Below are positions 1 to 6,980 of a DNA stretch of 64,000 nucleotides, one piece after another. The position numbers and the translations under genes are program-made. Within the stretch, counting starts at the first letter, position 1. Each line of letters begins with the position of its first letter. The DNA is from Anaerolineales bacterium UBA5195 (lineage in GTDB: Bacteria > Chloroflexota > Anaerolineae > Anaerolineales > Villigracilaceae). The notes under the pieces are model-generated. The model was given only the letters and a program-made list of their open reading frames with translations. It was not told the DNA's origin and made no database searches. The DNA is taken from assembly GCA_002412925.1 (NCBI GenBank), contig DHVZ01000011.1, positions 232,044 to 296,043 of the forward strand, given 5' to 3'.

Positions 1-859
1 TGGCGGTCTGCGGGTAAGACATATCGCAGGCCGAGATGGTCAGGGGTTCAGCGCTGTTCGGGTGGACTTCACCGTGACAGGTGGCGCAGTTGGCATTGGT
101 CGGGTCTTGAATCAGGACAAATTCGGGTTTGAGTTTGCCATCCTCGCCGAAAGCGGCGGAGTTGTAGGTGAAACCGTCTGCGGATTGGTCAACCAGACCG
201 GTGCCGAGGAGCGTGGCGGTGTTGGCGAGGCCGAATTTCCCGGCTTTGATTTCAGCGGCGCGTGCGGCGGTGTTGGGTTGGGTCAGGTGGCAGAGGAAGC
301 AGTTCATTTCCATCACGCCCGATTTGCCCCAGTCCCAGGCTTCGGGTTGGAGCGTTTCGGGGTTCAGGAGGGCGGCTTCCGGGTTGGTGGCGTCGCCGTT
401 GAGTTGATTCAGGGGCGTCCCCGCGCGGGAGGTGGTGGCCGGGCCGCCGCCGGGGACCCGTTCCCCATTTTCCATCAGCCATTCGGCGGTGCTCAGGTCG
501 AGGTGTTCATCGCCCGGCTGGGAGAGATAGCGGTAGCTGATCGGGTCCCACTTGCCAAAGAAACCGTTGCGGGTTTCGAGGTCGCTCAGGCCGAGATCGG
601 CGTGGAAACTATGGGATTCAATGAAGTCGGTATCGTGGCACTCGCCACAAGTCTGCATGGTGCTGACGGGCTGTCCGCTTTCGAGCACGTTTTTGCCATC
701 CACATCGAGCAGGGCGAAGGTGGGGTGCAGGGGCGAGGCCTGTTTAGCGGGCGCGGCGGGAATATTGGCGAAGGCCAGCCCAAAGGATAACCCGGTGGCA
801 AGCATGCCAATAGCCAGGATGAGGAGGAAGCGATATTTTCGCAGGTAGTGAGTTTTCAT
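1..859 (-). CDS. Multiheme cytochrome c, partial (C-terminus beyond window)
   Basis: Open on the minus strand from ATG at 859 to the window edge (286 codons), with no stop. An AGAGGA ribosome site lies just upstream. Residues about 8-30 form a hydrophobic signal/anchor segment ending near AFA, so the protein is exported or anchored outside the membrane. Three c-type heme motifs are visible: CGECH (around nt 640), CFLCH (around nt 290) and CATCH (around nt 80); more may follow off the edge. It lies directly downstream of the octaheme cytochrome on the same strand, so the two probably work together in extracytoplasmic electron transfer. I do not recognise a named family. The overlapping plus-strand open frames are shadows of this gene. 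Confidence 0.8.
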   Translation of the reverse strand, partial: MKTHYLRKYRFLLILAIGMLATGLSFGLAFANIPAAPAKQASPLHPTFALLDVDGKNVLESGQPVSTMQTCGECHDTDFIESHSFHADLGLSDLETRNGFFGKWDPISYRYLSQPGDEHLDLSTAEWLMENGERVPGGGPATTSRAGTPLNQLNGDATNPEAALLNPETLQPEAWDWGKSGVMEMNCFLCHLTQPNTAARAAEIKAGKFGLANTATLLGTGLVDQSADGFTYNSAAFGEDGKLKPEFVLIQDPTNANCATCHGEVHPNSAEPLTISACDMSYPQTA

Positions 860-887
860 AGGGGTCCTCTGTTTTGGTCGCTGGTTT

Positions 888-937
888 CACCACGGAGACT
901 TTTTAGGTTTCTCAGGGTTCTCCGTGTCTCTGTGGTG
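888..937. repeat. Hairpin spacer between the two cytochrome genes
   Basis: CACCACGGAGAC (888-899) faces GTCTCTGTGGTG (926-937), a 12-bp stem with one G-T wobble. It sits in the 85-bp gap between the cytochrome genes and could act as a processing site or weak terminator. Its wording resembles short palindromic intergenic repeats common in environmental genomes. Confidence 0.5.
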
Positions 938-944
938 ATAAATC

Positions 945-2414
945 CTACTTGCGCCCGCCCCATTTGATGGGGTCGCCGGGGTAGCCGAGGGCTTTCCAGT
1001 CCAGGCGGCCGTTGTCGCTGTGGCAATCGCCGCATTGCAGGGCGTTTTCCTTGGGCTGGACCATGTGCGTGGTCGGCCAGTACATGTAGGTTTCAGCAAA
1101 GCCGAAACCGCCGCTGTATTTCAAACCCATGCGTTCTTCAGAGAGCTTGAAGGCGTTGTCCCAATCGAAGGTTGTCCAGTAACCGTCCGGGCCGGCGGTG
1201 ACAGGGGCCAGCAGGTAGTTGAAGCCGGTATCGTAGGGCTGCTTGGCCACATGCAGTTTGAAGGGGAAAATCTTGGCGCTCTTGTCGCTGATCTTGCCCG
1301 CCGGTCTATTGATGTAGGTCGGCTGCGTGGGGTCGATTTTATCGCCGAGCAGGTAGCGGTAATCGAGGTTCCCGTTGAACCACAGGTAGGTCGGCTGAAC
1401 GTTCTTTTCGTAAACGAAATCGCCCTTGATTTTCAGGTAGGTGAAGTGGTCGTCGCCAATGTCCTGGCCGGAAGTTGACCAATCCCAGTACACTTTGGTG
1501 GGGTCCTCAATGGCGAAGGCCGGGATGTGGCAGGTCTGGCAGGCGATGGCTTCCATGTGCAGGCCGAGGCGTTCATCTTTGTGCGGGTTGGCGGCGTGAC
1601 ATTGGGTGCAGGAAACCTGTTCCGCCGGGTCGATGGTCAGGTTGTCAACCACGAGGCGGCCCTTGACCTGGTGGTTGGTGGTGGTGTGGCAATCGGTGCA
1701 GAGCAGATTATTCCGTCCCATGTGAACATCCTGGTTTTCGGCGGGGTAGATCAGGCTTTCATCCAGGTCGCCGTGCTTGACCCCGTTGCCGCCACCGCCG
1801 TCAAAGTGGCATTTTCCGCACATGGAGCGATTCGGCGCGGCCACGGATTGTGCGGCAGCGATCAGGTTGGTGCCCTCGAGGGGGTTGCCGTACGAACCTT
1901 TGACGTAGCCCGAAGTGGCATGACAGACCAGGCAGTCGACGTTTTCGGGGTTGCTGAAGTCTTGCGCCTGGTCGAAGGTGGCAGATTCCTGCCAGTTGTA
2001 GCCGATATGGCAACTCATACAACTCTTTTGGTTGCCCTGCGCGCTGATGCAGAAGTTGTTAATCTGGTTGAGTTTGCCAATGGTGGCTTTTTCGCCGTCC
2101 CGCCAGGGAATCGTGAACTCCTGGCTTTCCCAGGTCCAGTGGGTGGTCATCATGATGTCTTCGGCCGCTTTGGGGTGGCATTCGAGACAGGCGCGGGTGA
2201 TCTCCGGGCCGGTGACGGTTAGCGGGTCAGTCACATCCTTGAATTTCCCGGCGATGATGTCGGTGTGGGCCACATGCACGGGGTGTTTGGGGATGCTGGC
2301 CCAGGGGTTGTCCCTGGCCGGGGCGGTCTTGGGCCAGAAGACAATCACTGGCACGAGCGTCACAGCCAGGATGCCGATCAGGCCCAAAATCCAATAGGGT
2401 TTTACTTTTGTCAT
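945..2414 (-). CDS. Octaheme c-type cytochrome, tetrathionate reductase (OTR) family
   Basis: Start chosen at ATG 2414 because a GGAG-type ribosome site (CTCCTC at 2421-2426 on the plus strand) lies 6-7 nt upstream; a frame start at 2459 lacks one. The 489-residue protein has an N-terminal membrane segment (residues about 6-28), then exactly eight CxxCH motifs: CLECH, CMSCH, CLVCH, CGKCH, CTDCH, CTQCH, CQTCH and CGDCH. Heme number, length and the C-terminal position of the last heme after a long heme-free stretch fit the octaheme tetrathionate reductase family, whose members reduce tetrathionate and in vitro nitrite or hydroxylamine. The real substrate here is unknown. It follows an ArsR-type regulator and precedes another multiheme cytochrome, suggesting a regulated respiratory or detoxifying electron-transfer unit. 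Confidence 0.85.
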   Translation of the reverse strand: MTKVKPYWILGLIGILAVTLVPVIVFWPKTAPARDNPWASIPKHPVHVAHTDIIAGKFKDVTDPLTVTGPEITRACLECHPKAAEDIMMTTHWTWESQEFTIPWRDGEKATIGKLNQINNFCISAQGNQKSCMSCHIGYNWQESATFDQAQDFSNPENVDCLVCHATSGYVKGSYGNPLEGTNLIAAAQSVAAPNRSMCGKCHFDGGGGNGVKHGDLDESLIYPAENQDVHMGRNNLLCTDCHTTTNHQVKGRLVVDNLTIDPAEQVSCTQCHAANPHKDERLGLHMEAIACQTCHIPAFAIEDPTKVYWDWSTSGQDIGDDHFTYLKIKGDFVYEKNVQPTYLWFNGNLDYRYLLGDKIDPTQPTYINRPAGKISDKSAKIFPFKLHVAKQPYDTGFNYLLAPVTAGPDGYWTTFDWDNAFKLSEERMGLKYSGGFGFAETYMYWPTTHMVQPKENALQCGDCHSDNGRLDWKALGYPGDPIKWGGRK

Positions 2415-2466
2415 TGCATTCTCCTCGGGGGTGATGAGAAAGGGTTTCAGGTTGGGCAAAACCTAA

Positions 2467-2517
2467 CGCGAAGTCGCCAAGACGCAAAGGGGAATAGAAA
2501 ATCTTGGCGGCTTCGCG
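2467..2517. repeat. Strong hairpin between regulator and cytochrome gene
   Basis: CGCGAAG-t-CGCCAAGA (2467-2482) pairs with TCTTGGCG-g-CTTCGCG (2502-2517): 15 pairs with one internal mismatch. It could terminate or attenuate transcription running from the ArsR gene into the cytochrome gene. The same wording is partly repeated just after it (CTTGGCG). Confidence 0.5.
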
Positions 2518-2534
2518 TCTTGGCGTTAAAGGGT

Positions 2535-2873
2535 TTATGCGTCAATTTCTTCCAGTAAATTGGCGTGATACGCAATTCGGTCGCGCATCACGGCCCGCAT
2601 CAAGTCGATGGCCTGGATCAGGCGCTGGTCAGAGAGGGAGTAGGTGATGGTCGTGCCGGAACGGGTAGTCTGGACCAGCCCGCGTTCACGTAAAACCTTC
2701 AAGTGCCGTGAGACAGTGGGTTGGGTGGTTTGTAGTTCATTGGTTAGTTCGGTTACGTTGCGCGGATTTTCGGAAAGCGCATAAAGAATGAGCAGACGTG
2801 TCGGGTCCGAGAGCGCTGAACAGAAATCAGCCTGGAGTTGGATCAGTTCCTGAGTCAAACTTTGTGCAAGCAT
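2535..2873 (-). CDS. ArsR/SmtB-family winged-helix transcriptional regulator
   Basis: Start set at ATG 2873, which has AAGGAG 7 nt upstream; the open frame reaches 2942 but the extra residues look non-coding. The 112-residue product matches the ArsR size and pattern: a helix with ALSDPTRLLIL, a recognition helix region TTQPTVSRHLKVLRERGL and a wing RSGTTITYSL. One cysteine (about residue 18, in FCSAL) is visible; the classic CVC metal site is absent, so a metal signal is not supported and a redox or sulfur signal is possible. It is the first gene of a probable operon with two cytochrome genes. A 16-bp palindrome 23 nt upstream of the start is a likely autoregulatory operator. Confidence 0.88.
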   Translation of the reverse strand: MLAQSLTQELIQLQADFCSALSDPTRLLILYALSENPRNVTELTNELQTTQPTVSRHLKVLRERGLVQTTRSGTTITYSLSDQRLIQAIDLMRAVMRDRIAYHANLLEEIDA

Positions 2874-2895
2874 GTTGCTCCTTATATACGCATAA

Positions 2896-2911
2896 ACACA
2901 TATGTATGTGT
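2896..2911. promoter_or_regulatory. Putative ArsR operator
   Basis: Perfect 7-bp inverted arms, read on the minus strand as ACACATA-ca-TATGTGT, lie 23 nt upstream of the regulator's ATG. Position, symmetry and A/T-rich wording are typical of operators bound by SmtB/ArsR dimers. Confidence 0.5.
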
Positions 2912-3037
2912 GCCAATCATAGCTTTGTGAATAAAAGCTCAATAGTGATGGATGTCACCTGAAGTTTATGACAATGTCATCAATTGTTTGAGGCTTGGGC
3001 TCTGACAAAAATAATTCCCCGCGGGTTTGCAATTATC

Positions 3038-3076
3038 GGTATTTCACGAAAGTTGGGAGAACTTTCGTGAAATACC
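3038..3076. repeat. Dispersed palindromic repeat, minimal copy (A)
   Basis: GGTATTTCACGAAAGTT (3038-3054), a 5-base loop GGGAG, then its perfect reverse complement to 3076. This is only the terminal arm of the larger repeat family described at 3227-3332, folded back on itself with the core missing. Confidence 0.75.
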
Positions 3077-3160
3077 AAGTGTGTATTAAAAAACGCGGTG
3101 CTCCTATGAAATCGAAGCACCTCTGATCCAGGCAAGGAGAATCATTTGCCTGATACTGCC

Positions 3161-3217
3161 CTAATATTTGTGAGCGCTGATGGTTTTCTGATCATCAGTG
3201 ACAACTGCGATTTTCAT
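3161..3217 (-). pseudogene. Truncated remnant of a NifX/NafY-type (dinitrogenase FeMo-cofactor) family gene
   Basis: From ATG 3217 (GAGG ribosome site 9 nt upstream) the minus strand reads MKIAVVTDDQKTISAHKY and then a stop. The opening closely matches the usual start of PF02579 proteins (MKIAVVTDDGKTISxHFGRA), which bind or carry metal clusters and are common in anaerobe redox loci. The frame breaks where the conserved HFGR should be and no clear continuation is seen in other frames. The start abuts copy B of the palindromic repeat. Remnant status is a reading by eye; a real 18-residue peptide is less likely. Confidence 0.55.
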
Positions 3218-3226
3218 TATTATTAC

Positions 3227-3332
3227 CTCGCGAAAGTTGAGAGTATTTCCGATTTTGGTGTGTGTGGCGGGCGTACGCCCGCCACACACACCAAAATCGG
3301 GCTTATTCAAATGGCTTCGTGAACTACTGATT
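3227..3332. repeat. Dispersed palindromic repeat, full copy (B)
   Basis: The core 3249-3300 is a perfect 52-bp palindrome with no loop (26-bp arms, from CCGATTTTGG through the centre CGTACG to CCAAAATCGG). It is flanked by the family's outer arms, CGAAAGTTGA on the left and TTCGTGAACTACTGATT on the right. Other members lie near 5.8, 8.2, 9.6, 19.9, 22.8, 30.4, 34.4, 46.1 and 48.5 kb. No protein is encoded; it resembles a MITE or REP-type element. Confidence 0.85.
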
Positions 3333-3586
3333 AGATATACTCTGTTGATAAGCCGGTTCAAGAATGAGTGGTGCGCATAAAATAAATGGCAAATGCAACC
3401 CCCACCAACAGGAGAGGTCAGGATTTTCATCTTCCAATCCCATGGGCTTTTTTTGTGCGCCGCTCATTTCTCGATTATCTCGTTTTCCGTGTCTGATAAC
3501 CGGGACTGGGTTACGCCAGGAAATTTATGCTAAGATGGATGCTGAAAAAGTGTTTGGCTCCCATCGCTGAGAGGAAACAGATCAAA
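3333..3586. other. Intergenic, no gene seen
   Basis: About 250 bp between the palindromic repeat and the TrmO-like gene. No credible open frame, tRNA or terminator is visible; it presumably holds the promoter of the downstream gene. Confidence 0.5.
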
Positions 3587-4027
3587 ATGGATTTCAACAT
3601 GCGCCCCATCGGCATCATTCGTTCACCCTTTACTGATCAGGAAAAAACACCTATTCAGGCTTCCCGTTCTCAGGCGCCTGGCCAGGTGGAAGTCATCCCT
3701 GAATATGTCGAAGGGTTACAAGACCTGGATGGCTTCTCACACATCATTCTCCTGTATGTCTGGCACGAGGCCCGGGGGTATGATTTGCTCGTTAAACCAT
3801 TTCTGGATGACCATCTGCGCGGCGTTTTTGCCACACGCTATCCGGGCCGCCCAAATCAGATCGGGATTTCGGTTGTCGGGTTGCGTTCGATCCACGGAAA
3901 TATACTGGAAATTGAAGGTGTGGATATGCTGGATAAAACCCCACTGTTGGATATCAAACCTTACGTGCCGGATTTTGACATTCGGACCGGAACACGCAGT
4001 GGCTGGTACGAAACTCGAACAAAATAG
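3587..4027 (+). CDS. TrmO/TsaA-like tRNA (m6t6A37) methyltransferase
   Basis: Start at ATG 3587 with GAGAGGAA about 10 nt upstream; 146 residues. The sequence carries the TsaA/UPF0066 hallmarks: PIGIIRSPF near the start, a segment with LQDLDGFSHIILLYVW (residues about 45-60), RYPGRPNQIGISVVGL and DMLDKTPLLDIKPYVP. The family uses S-adenosylmethionine to N6-methylate t6A37 of tRNA in E. coli. This is the short, single-domain form without the C-terminal extension of E. coli TrmO, as is common in archaea and many anaerobes, where it is often linked to metal or redox genes, so the substrate is less certain here. It is followed by a terminator-like hairpin. Confidence 0.85.
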   Translation: MDFNMRPIGIIRSPFTDQEKTPIQASRSQAPGQVEVIPEYVEGLQDLDGFSHIILLYVWHEARGYDLLVKPFLDDHLRGVFATRYPGRPNQIGISVVGLRSIHGNILEIEGVDMLDKTPLLDIKPYVPDFDIRTGTRSGWYETRTK

Positions 4028-4048
4028 CGCTGGCAGGTAATTAAAACC

Positions 4049-4090
4049 AAACCGCCTCGAGGCCGGCCCAGGCCCTTGGCGGTTTGCTTT
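4049..4090 (+). terminator. Intrinsic terminator after the TrmO-like gene
   Basis: AAACCGCC (4049-4056) pairs with GGCGGTTT (4078-4085), followed by GCTTT. It lies 20 nt after the stop codon. Confidence 0.65.
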
Positions 4091-4203
4091 CGGAGAATGT
4101 AATCGCTAGTATAGGCCATTCAGTTTAGCGGAACCTGAACGAAGGTTAAGCGGCAGATAAGAGTTTTACCTGTTCCTCACGCTGGCGCACCTGGATGATA
4201 TTT

Positions 4204-4295
4204 GGCTCTTTGGGAATCTCCGTGGTAAGACCCCAAAATGCGGCACTCTTCACCCCGTAATCCCATCGGGGCAGGCAGGAAAATCTTGAAGTCCC
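4204..4295 (+). ncRNA. Repeated candidate structured RNA element, copy 1
   Basis: One of three similar stretches of about 95 bp (others at 30094-30192 and 33456-33547), all on the plus strand upstream of membrane-protein genes. Shared parts in order: CTTTGGGAATCT, CGTGG, GACCCCAAAATG, GGCAC, ACCCCGTA, CATCGGGGCAGG and a purine-rich end before CCC. TTTGGG can pair with CCCAAA, and CCCCG with CGGGG. This copy lies 150 nt upstream of the ferredoxin-like membrane gene. It matches no riboswitch class I can recall. Confidence 0.45.
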
Positions 4296-4444
4296 TGAAA
4301 TTCAAGCGAGTTGATTGACCAGCTGTGGCATACTACTTTAGTGTTGCCTGTCAGGTTTATCTTCACGAAAACTTTACACAGTATTTATCAGTTCTTGATG
4401 GTTCGCCGCTATGATCGGGGCAATCTCACTTTAGGAGTTGCCAA

Positions 4445-5359
4445 ATGACATCTCAATCCGTTCTCGTCAAAAATGGACAGGTCAAACCGCGTTTAAGCGG
4501 CATCAGGGCTTGGCTCACTACCCAAACTTTCAGGCGGCTGGTACAACTGGCCTTTGCTGTGTTCATCGTGTATGTTACTGTCGTACATGTTTTGGCGGGC
4601 GAGGGAGCCTCCAACCTCACCGCCTCGCCGGAAGCATTCTGTCCACTTGGTGGTCTGGAAACGTTTTACAAGTACGTCACCAGCGGCGGGAGTTTTGTGC
4701 CTCACACACATCTCTCGAACCTGGTCATCGGCGCGGCGGTGCTGGTCACGGCCTTGCTGTTGCGCTCCGCTTTCTGCGGCTGGATCTGCCCTTTAGGCTT
4801 TATCCAGGACATCCTCCACAGTTTCAGTGCCTGGCTGCAGAAGCGTTTTGTGCCGGTACGTAAATTCTTCCGCGCACTGGCGCAGCGCGGCCAGCCGGTT
4901 TGGGCTTTCCTCGATAAATACCTGCGTTTCGTCAAATATGGCGTGCTGGTTTGGTCGGTGACAGGCGCGGCGATCTATGGCGTCATGGTTTTCAAGGATT
5001 ACGATCCCTGGTCGGCGCTGATCAATATCGCTGAATGGGTTTTCACACCTGGCTTGGTCGTGCTTGGGCTGACGTTGGTCGGTTCACTGTTCGTTGAGCG
5101 TCCCTGGTGCCGCTATGCCTGCCCGCTCGGTGCGGCCAGCGGGCTGCTGGGCAAACTCAGCCCGGTCTATCTCAAGCGCGAGGCAGAGGCCTGCACTTCC
5201 TGCAAGATTTGCACGAATGCCTGCCCGATGGGGCTGGATGTCCATACTCCCAATGTCATCACCAGCGTGGACTGTGTCAGTTGTCTCGAATGTGTTAGCC
5301 AGTGCCCGCGTGAAGGCGCATTGGAAGTCAAAATTGGTCTGCCGCTGATGGCAAAATAA
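4445..5359 (+). CDS. NapH/NosR-type membrane 4Fe-4S ferredoxin protein
   Basis: ATG 4445 follows TAGGAG. The 304-residue protein has about four to five membrane segments (residues 28-50, 90-110, 160-185, 200-220) and two loop motifs typical of the Fer4_5/NapH family, CGWICPLG (about residue 110) and CRYACPLG (about 222). Two classic 4Fe-4S binding motifs follow: CTSCKICTNACP (about 250) and CVSCLECVSQCP (about 277). Such proteins pass electrons between the quinone pool and periplasmic or cytoplasmic redox partners in nitrate, nitrous-oxide or sulfur metabolism. Its stop is 10 nt before a small membrane-protein gene in the same operon. The partner enzyme is not evident in the window; the cytochromes at 1-2.4 kb are candidates. 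Confidence 0.85.
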   Translation: MTSQSVLVKNGQVKPRLSGIRAWLTTQTFRRLVQLAFAVFIVYVTVVHVLAGEGASNLTASPEAFCPLGGLETFYKYVTSGGSFVPHTHLSNLVIGAAVLVTALLLRSAFCGWICPLGFIQDILHSFSAWLQKRFVPVRKFFRALAQRGQPVWAFLDKYLRFVKYGVLVWSVTGAAIYGVMVFKDYDPWSALINIAEWVFTPGLVVLGLTLVGSLFVERPWCRYACPLGAASGLLGKLSPVYLKREAEACTSCKICTNACPMGLDVHTPNVITSVDCVSCLECVSQCPREGALEVKIGLPLMAK

Positions 5360-5369
5360 GGAGCTGGTG

Positions 5370-5708
5370 ATGAAAATTAATCCTTTTGTATTTGGTGTCT
5401 TGGTTCTGGTGGTTTTTCTTGGCGTGATTTTCGGGTTCCAGGAGGCGGGGGTTTGGTCCACATCCGGGAAGGTGGGCGCCTCGGGTGAACGTATCCAGCC
5501 TTCGGCGGCGGATGTAAACACGGTCAAGGGCTGGATGACGCTCGAGCAGGTCTCCACCACTTTCAATGTGCCGCTCGCCGAGATCGTCTCCGTCTTTAGC
5601 CTGCCTGCCGATACACCGGCCTCCACTGCCCTGAAAGATTTGGAAAGCGATACATTCGACATCCCGGCCTTGCGAACCTGGCTGCAAGAGCGTCAACCCA
5701 AACCATAA
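5370..5708 (+). CDS. Small membrane-anchored protein, unknown function
   Basis: ATG 5370 is preferred over the in-frame GTG at 5367, because AAGGAG (5358-5363, overlapping the upstream stop) is 6 nt from the ATG. The 112-residue product has one N-terminal membrane helix (residues 6-24), a linker of about 25 residues, and a compact soluble part starting at MTLEQVSTTFNVPLAEI and ending PALRTWLQERQP. The pattern of a short helical domain with PLAEI, LPADTPAS and ALKDLE resembles small domains appended to polyferredoxin and FMN-binding redox proteins, but I cannot name a family. Tight coupling to the NapH-like gene suggests an accessory subunit. Confidence 0.7.
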   Translation: MKINPFVFGVLVLVVFLGVIFGFQEAGVWSTSGKVGASGERIQPSAADVNTVKGWMTLEQVSTTFNVPLAEIVSVFSLPADTPASTALKDLESDTFDIPALRTWLQERQPKP

Positions 5709-5766
5709 ATTGGTCGCAAAATGCAACTTTTTTGAGTTATCCTCATCAAAGGAACATATTCAAATT

Positions 5767-5847
5767 GGTGTTTCACGAAAATTGAAAGAGTTTCCGCTTC
5801 AGGTGTGAGTGGCGGGCTTCTCCGAGAGGTTTCGTGAATTACTGATA
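5767..5847. repeat. Dispersed palindromic repeat, degenerate copy (C)
   Basis: Both outer arms remain (GTTTCACGAAAATTGAAAGA on the left, GGTTTCGTGAATTACTGAT on the right). The core is eroded to TTTCCGCTTCAGGTGTGAG and GGCGGGC without the returning half. Confidence 0.7.
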
Positions 5848-5878
5848 TTACCAAAAAAACATCAGGAGTATGAATATT

Positions 5879-6262
5879 ATGGAAATGCTGATTGATTTTC
5901 CCGGTGGCTCGCGCGTTGATGCGCATTTTGGTCCCTTCACCGTCCCGACTGACCAGCCCCCGGCGGCCAGCGCCCCGACCCCCTTTGCACTTTTCCTCTC
6001 GTCGATTGGGACCTGCGCCGGGATTTATGTGCTCGGTTTTTGCCAGCAGCGCGGCCTGCCCACTAATGGCATCCGCATTGTGCAGCGGATTCACAGCAAC
6101 CCGCTGAGTGGGATGGTCGAAAAAATTGACCTGGAGATTCAGGTTCCGGCAGAGTTTCCTGAGAAATATCGCGATTCGCTGATTCGTTCGGCAGAATTAT
6201 GCGCCGTCAAGAAACATCTTGAAAACCCTCCCAAGTTCGATGTCTCGACCAAGGTGGTGTAA
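5879..6262 (+). CDS. OsmC/Ohr-family protein
   Basis: ATG 5879 is chosen because AGGAG (5862-5866) is 12 nt upstream; the earlier ATG at 5870 is too close to it. The 127-residue product has the OsmC layout: an N-terminal beta strand region, a helix with the first reactive-type cysteine in SIGTCAGIYVLGFC, and a second cysteine in SAELCAVKKHLENPP. Classic members reduce organic hydroperoxides with thiols; many OsmC homologues in anaerobes next to sulfur-carrier genes have unknown substrates. It is followed by a terminator-like hairpin and an AhpD-like gene, which fits a thiol or peroxide role. Confidence 0.85.
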   Translation: MEMLIDFPGGSRVDAHFGPFTVPTDQPPAASAPTPFALFLSSIGTCAGIYVLGFCQQRGLPTNGIRIVQRIHSNPLSGMVEKIDLEIQVPAEFPEKYRDSLIRSAELCAVKKHLENPPKFDVSTKVV

Positions 6263-6272
6263 TCATCCAAAG

Positions 6273-6296
6273 GAACCGGTGGAAGCCGGTTCTTTT
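6273..6296 (+). terminator. Terminator-like hairpin between OsmC and AhpD-like genes
   Basis: GAACCGG (6273-6279), loop, CCGGTTC (6286-6292), then TTTT. It is just upstream of the next ribosome site, so it may only partly separate the two genes. Confidence 0.55.
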
Positions 6297-6315
6297 GATT
6301 CGGAAGGAACTCCCC

Positions 6316-6861
6316 GTGAACGCATTTATCGACCCACCATCTAGAACGCCGTTATTACTCAGACTCGGCATCTGGGTCTCGGAAAAAATTACCGGTAAGC
6401 GTATGCTGCCCGCCCGCATCCTGGCCTGGTACCCCAAGGCGGCCATCGGCTCAGGTGTTCTGGAATCGCTGGTAGCTCACCATGATGGGAAACTGGATGA
6501 GCGTATGTTAAAACTGGTGCGCATGGCGGCGTCGTTTGCGGCGGCCTGTCCATTCTGTATCGACATGAATTCTTACGCATATCAGTCTGTGGGGATTACC
6601 AGGGACGAACTGCTGGCTCTGCGCGGAAAGTTGGAACTGGATTCCGCCCCAACGCTATCGGCGCGGGAAAAACTGGCGATTCAATATGCCCGGTTGGTTT
6701 CGCAGACTCCGCTCAAGTTCTATCCTGATTTCATCGAGCAGGTGAAGGCCAATTTTGATGAGCGCGAGATGGTGATCCTGGCTTCGACGGCGGCGCAGGT
6801 CAATTACTGGGCGCGGCTGATCCAGGCGCTGGGTATTCCACCCGCCGGGTTTTCGGAGTAG
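6316..6861 (+). CDS. AhpD-like / carboxymuconolactone decarboxylase-family protein
   Basis: Start at GTG 6316, with AAGGAA 6 nt upstream; the open frame extends to a TTG at 6295 that has no ribosome site. The 181-residue protein has the AhpD/CMD core: a helix with KLVRMAASFAAACPFCIDMN, giving a CxxC pair at residues 78 and 81 followed by a conserved acidic residue, then helices with REKLAIQYARLVSQ and REMVILASTAAQVNYWARL. AhpD-type CxxC proteins act as thiol peroxidase partners. It lies downstream of OsmC on the same strand; together they suggest defence against oxidants. Substrate unknown. Confidence 0.82.
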   Translation: MNAFIDPPSRTPLLLRLGIWVSEKITGKRMLPARILAWYPKAAIGSGVLESLVAHHDGKLDERMLKLVRMAASFAAACPFCIDMNSYAYQSVGITRDELLALRGKLELDSAPTLSAREKLAIQYARLVSQTPLKFYPDFIEQVKANFDEREMVILASTAAQVNYWARLIQALGIPPAGFSE

Positions 6862-6918
6862 GGGCGCGGCGGATTTTGCCTGCCCAGACAATTTCTCCAG
6901 CCCCCGCTGTGCCCCTAC
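6858..6918. repeat. Inverted repeat GTAGGGGC, copy 1
   Basis: GTAGGGGCGCGGCGG (6858-6872) faces CCCGCTGTGCCCCTAC (6903-6918), and the left arm supplies the stop codon of the AhpD-like gene. A related copy stands at 59037-59095. Confidence 0.6.
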
Positions 6919-6924
6919 TGACAG

Positions 6925-6962
6925 AAGATAAACAACACGGGATCGCCCGTGTTGTTTATCTT
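6925..6962. terminator. Strong bidirectional terminator hairpin
   Basis: AAGATAAACAACACGGG (6925-6941), 4-base loop, then its exact complement to 6962: a 17-bp perfect stem between two convergent genes (AhpD-like from the left, DUF2892 from the right). Confidence 0.8.
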
Positions 6963-6980
6963 AAAATGTCGTGGAGAAAG

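Noticed and set aside
62..790. A 242-codon plus-strand open frame at the window start
   Set aside because: It lies antisense to the partial multiheme cytochrome, whose heme motifs, signal segment and ribosome site are clear; the plus-strand product is Gly/Val-rich with no motif.
1020..2222. Two long plus-strand open frames opposite the octaheme cytochrome
   Set aside because: Antisense shadows; the minus-strand frame has eight CxxCH motifs.
3161..3430. An 89-codon minus-strand open frame spanning the repeat
   Set aside because: Most of it translates the palindromic repeat; only the last 18 codons, from ATG 3217, resemble a protein family, and these are reported as a remnant.
4204..4295. Identification of the repeated element as a cobalamin riboswitch
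   Set aside because: GGGAATC and CCCCGTA recall parts of the cobalamin riboswitch, but the B12-box GCCACTG is missing and spacing is wrong.
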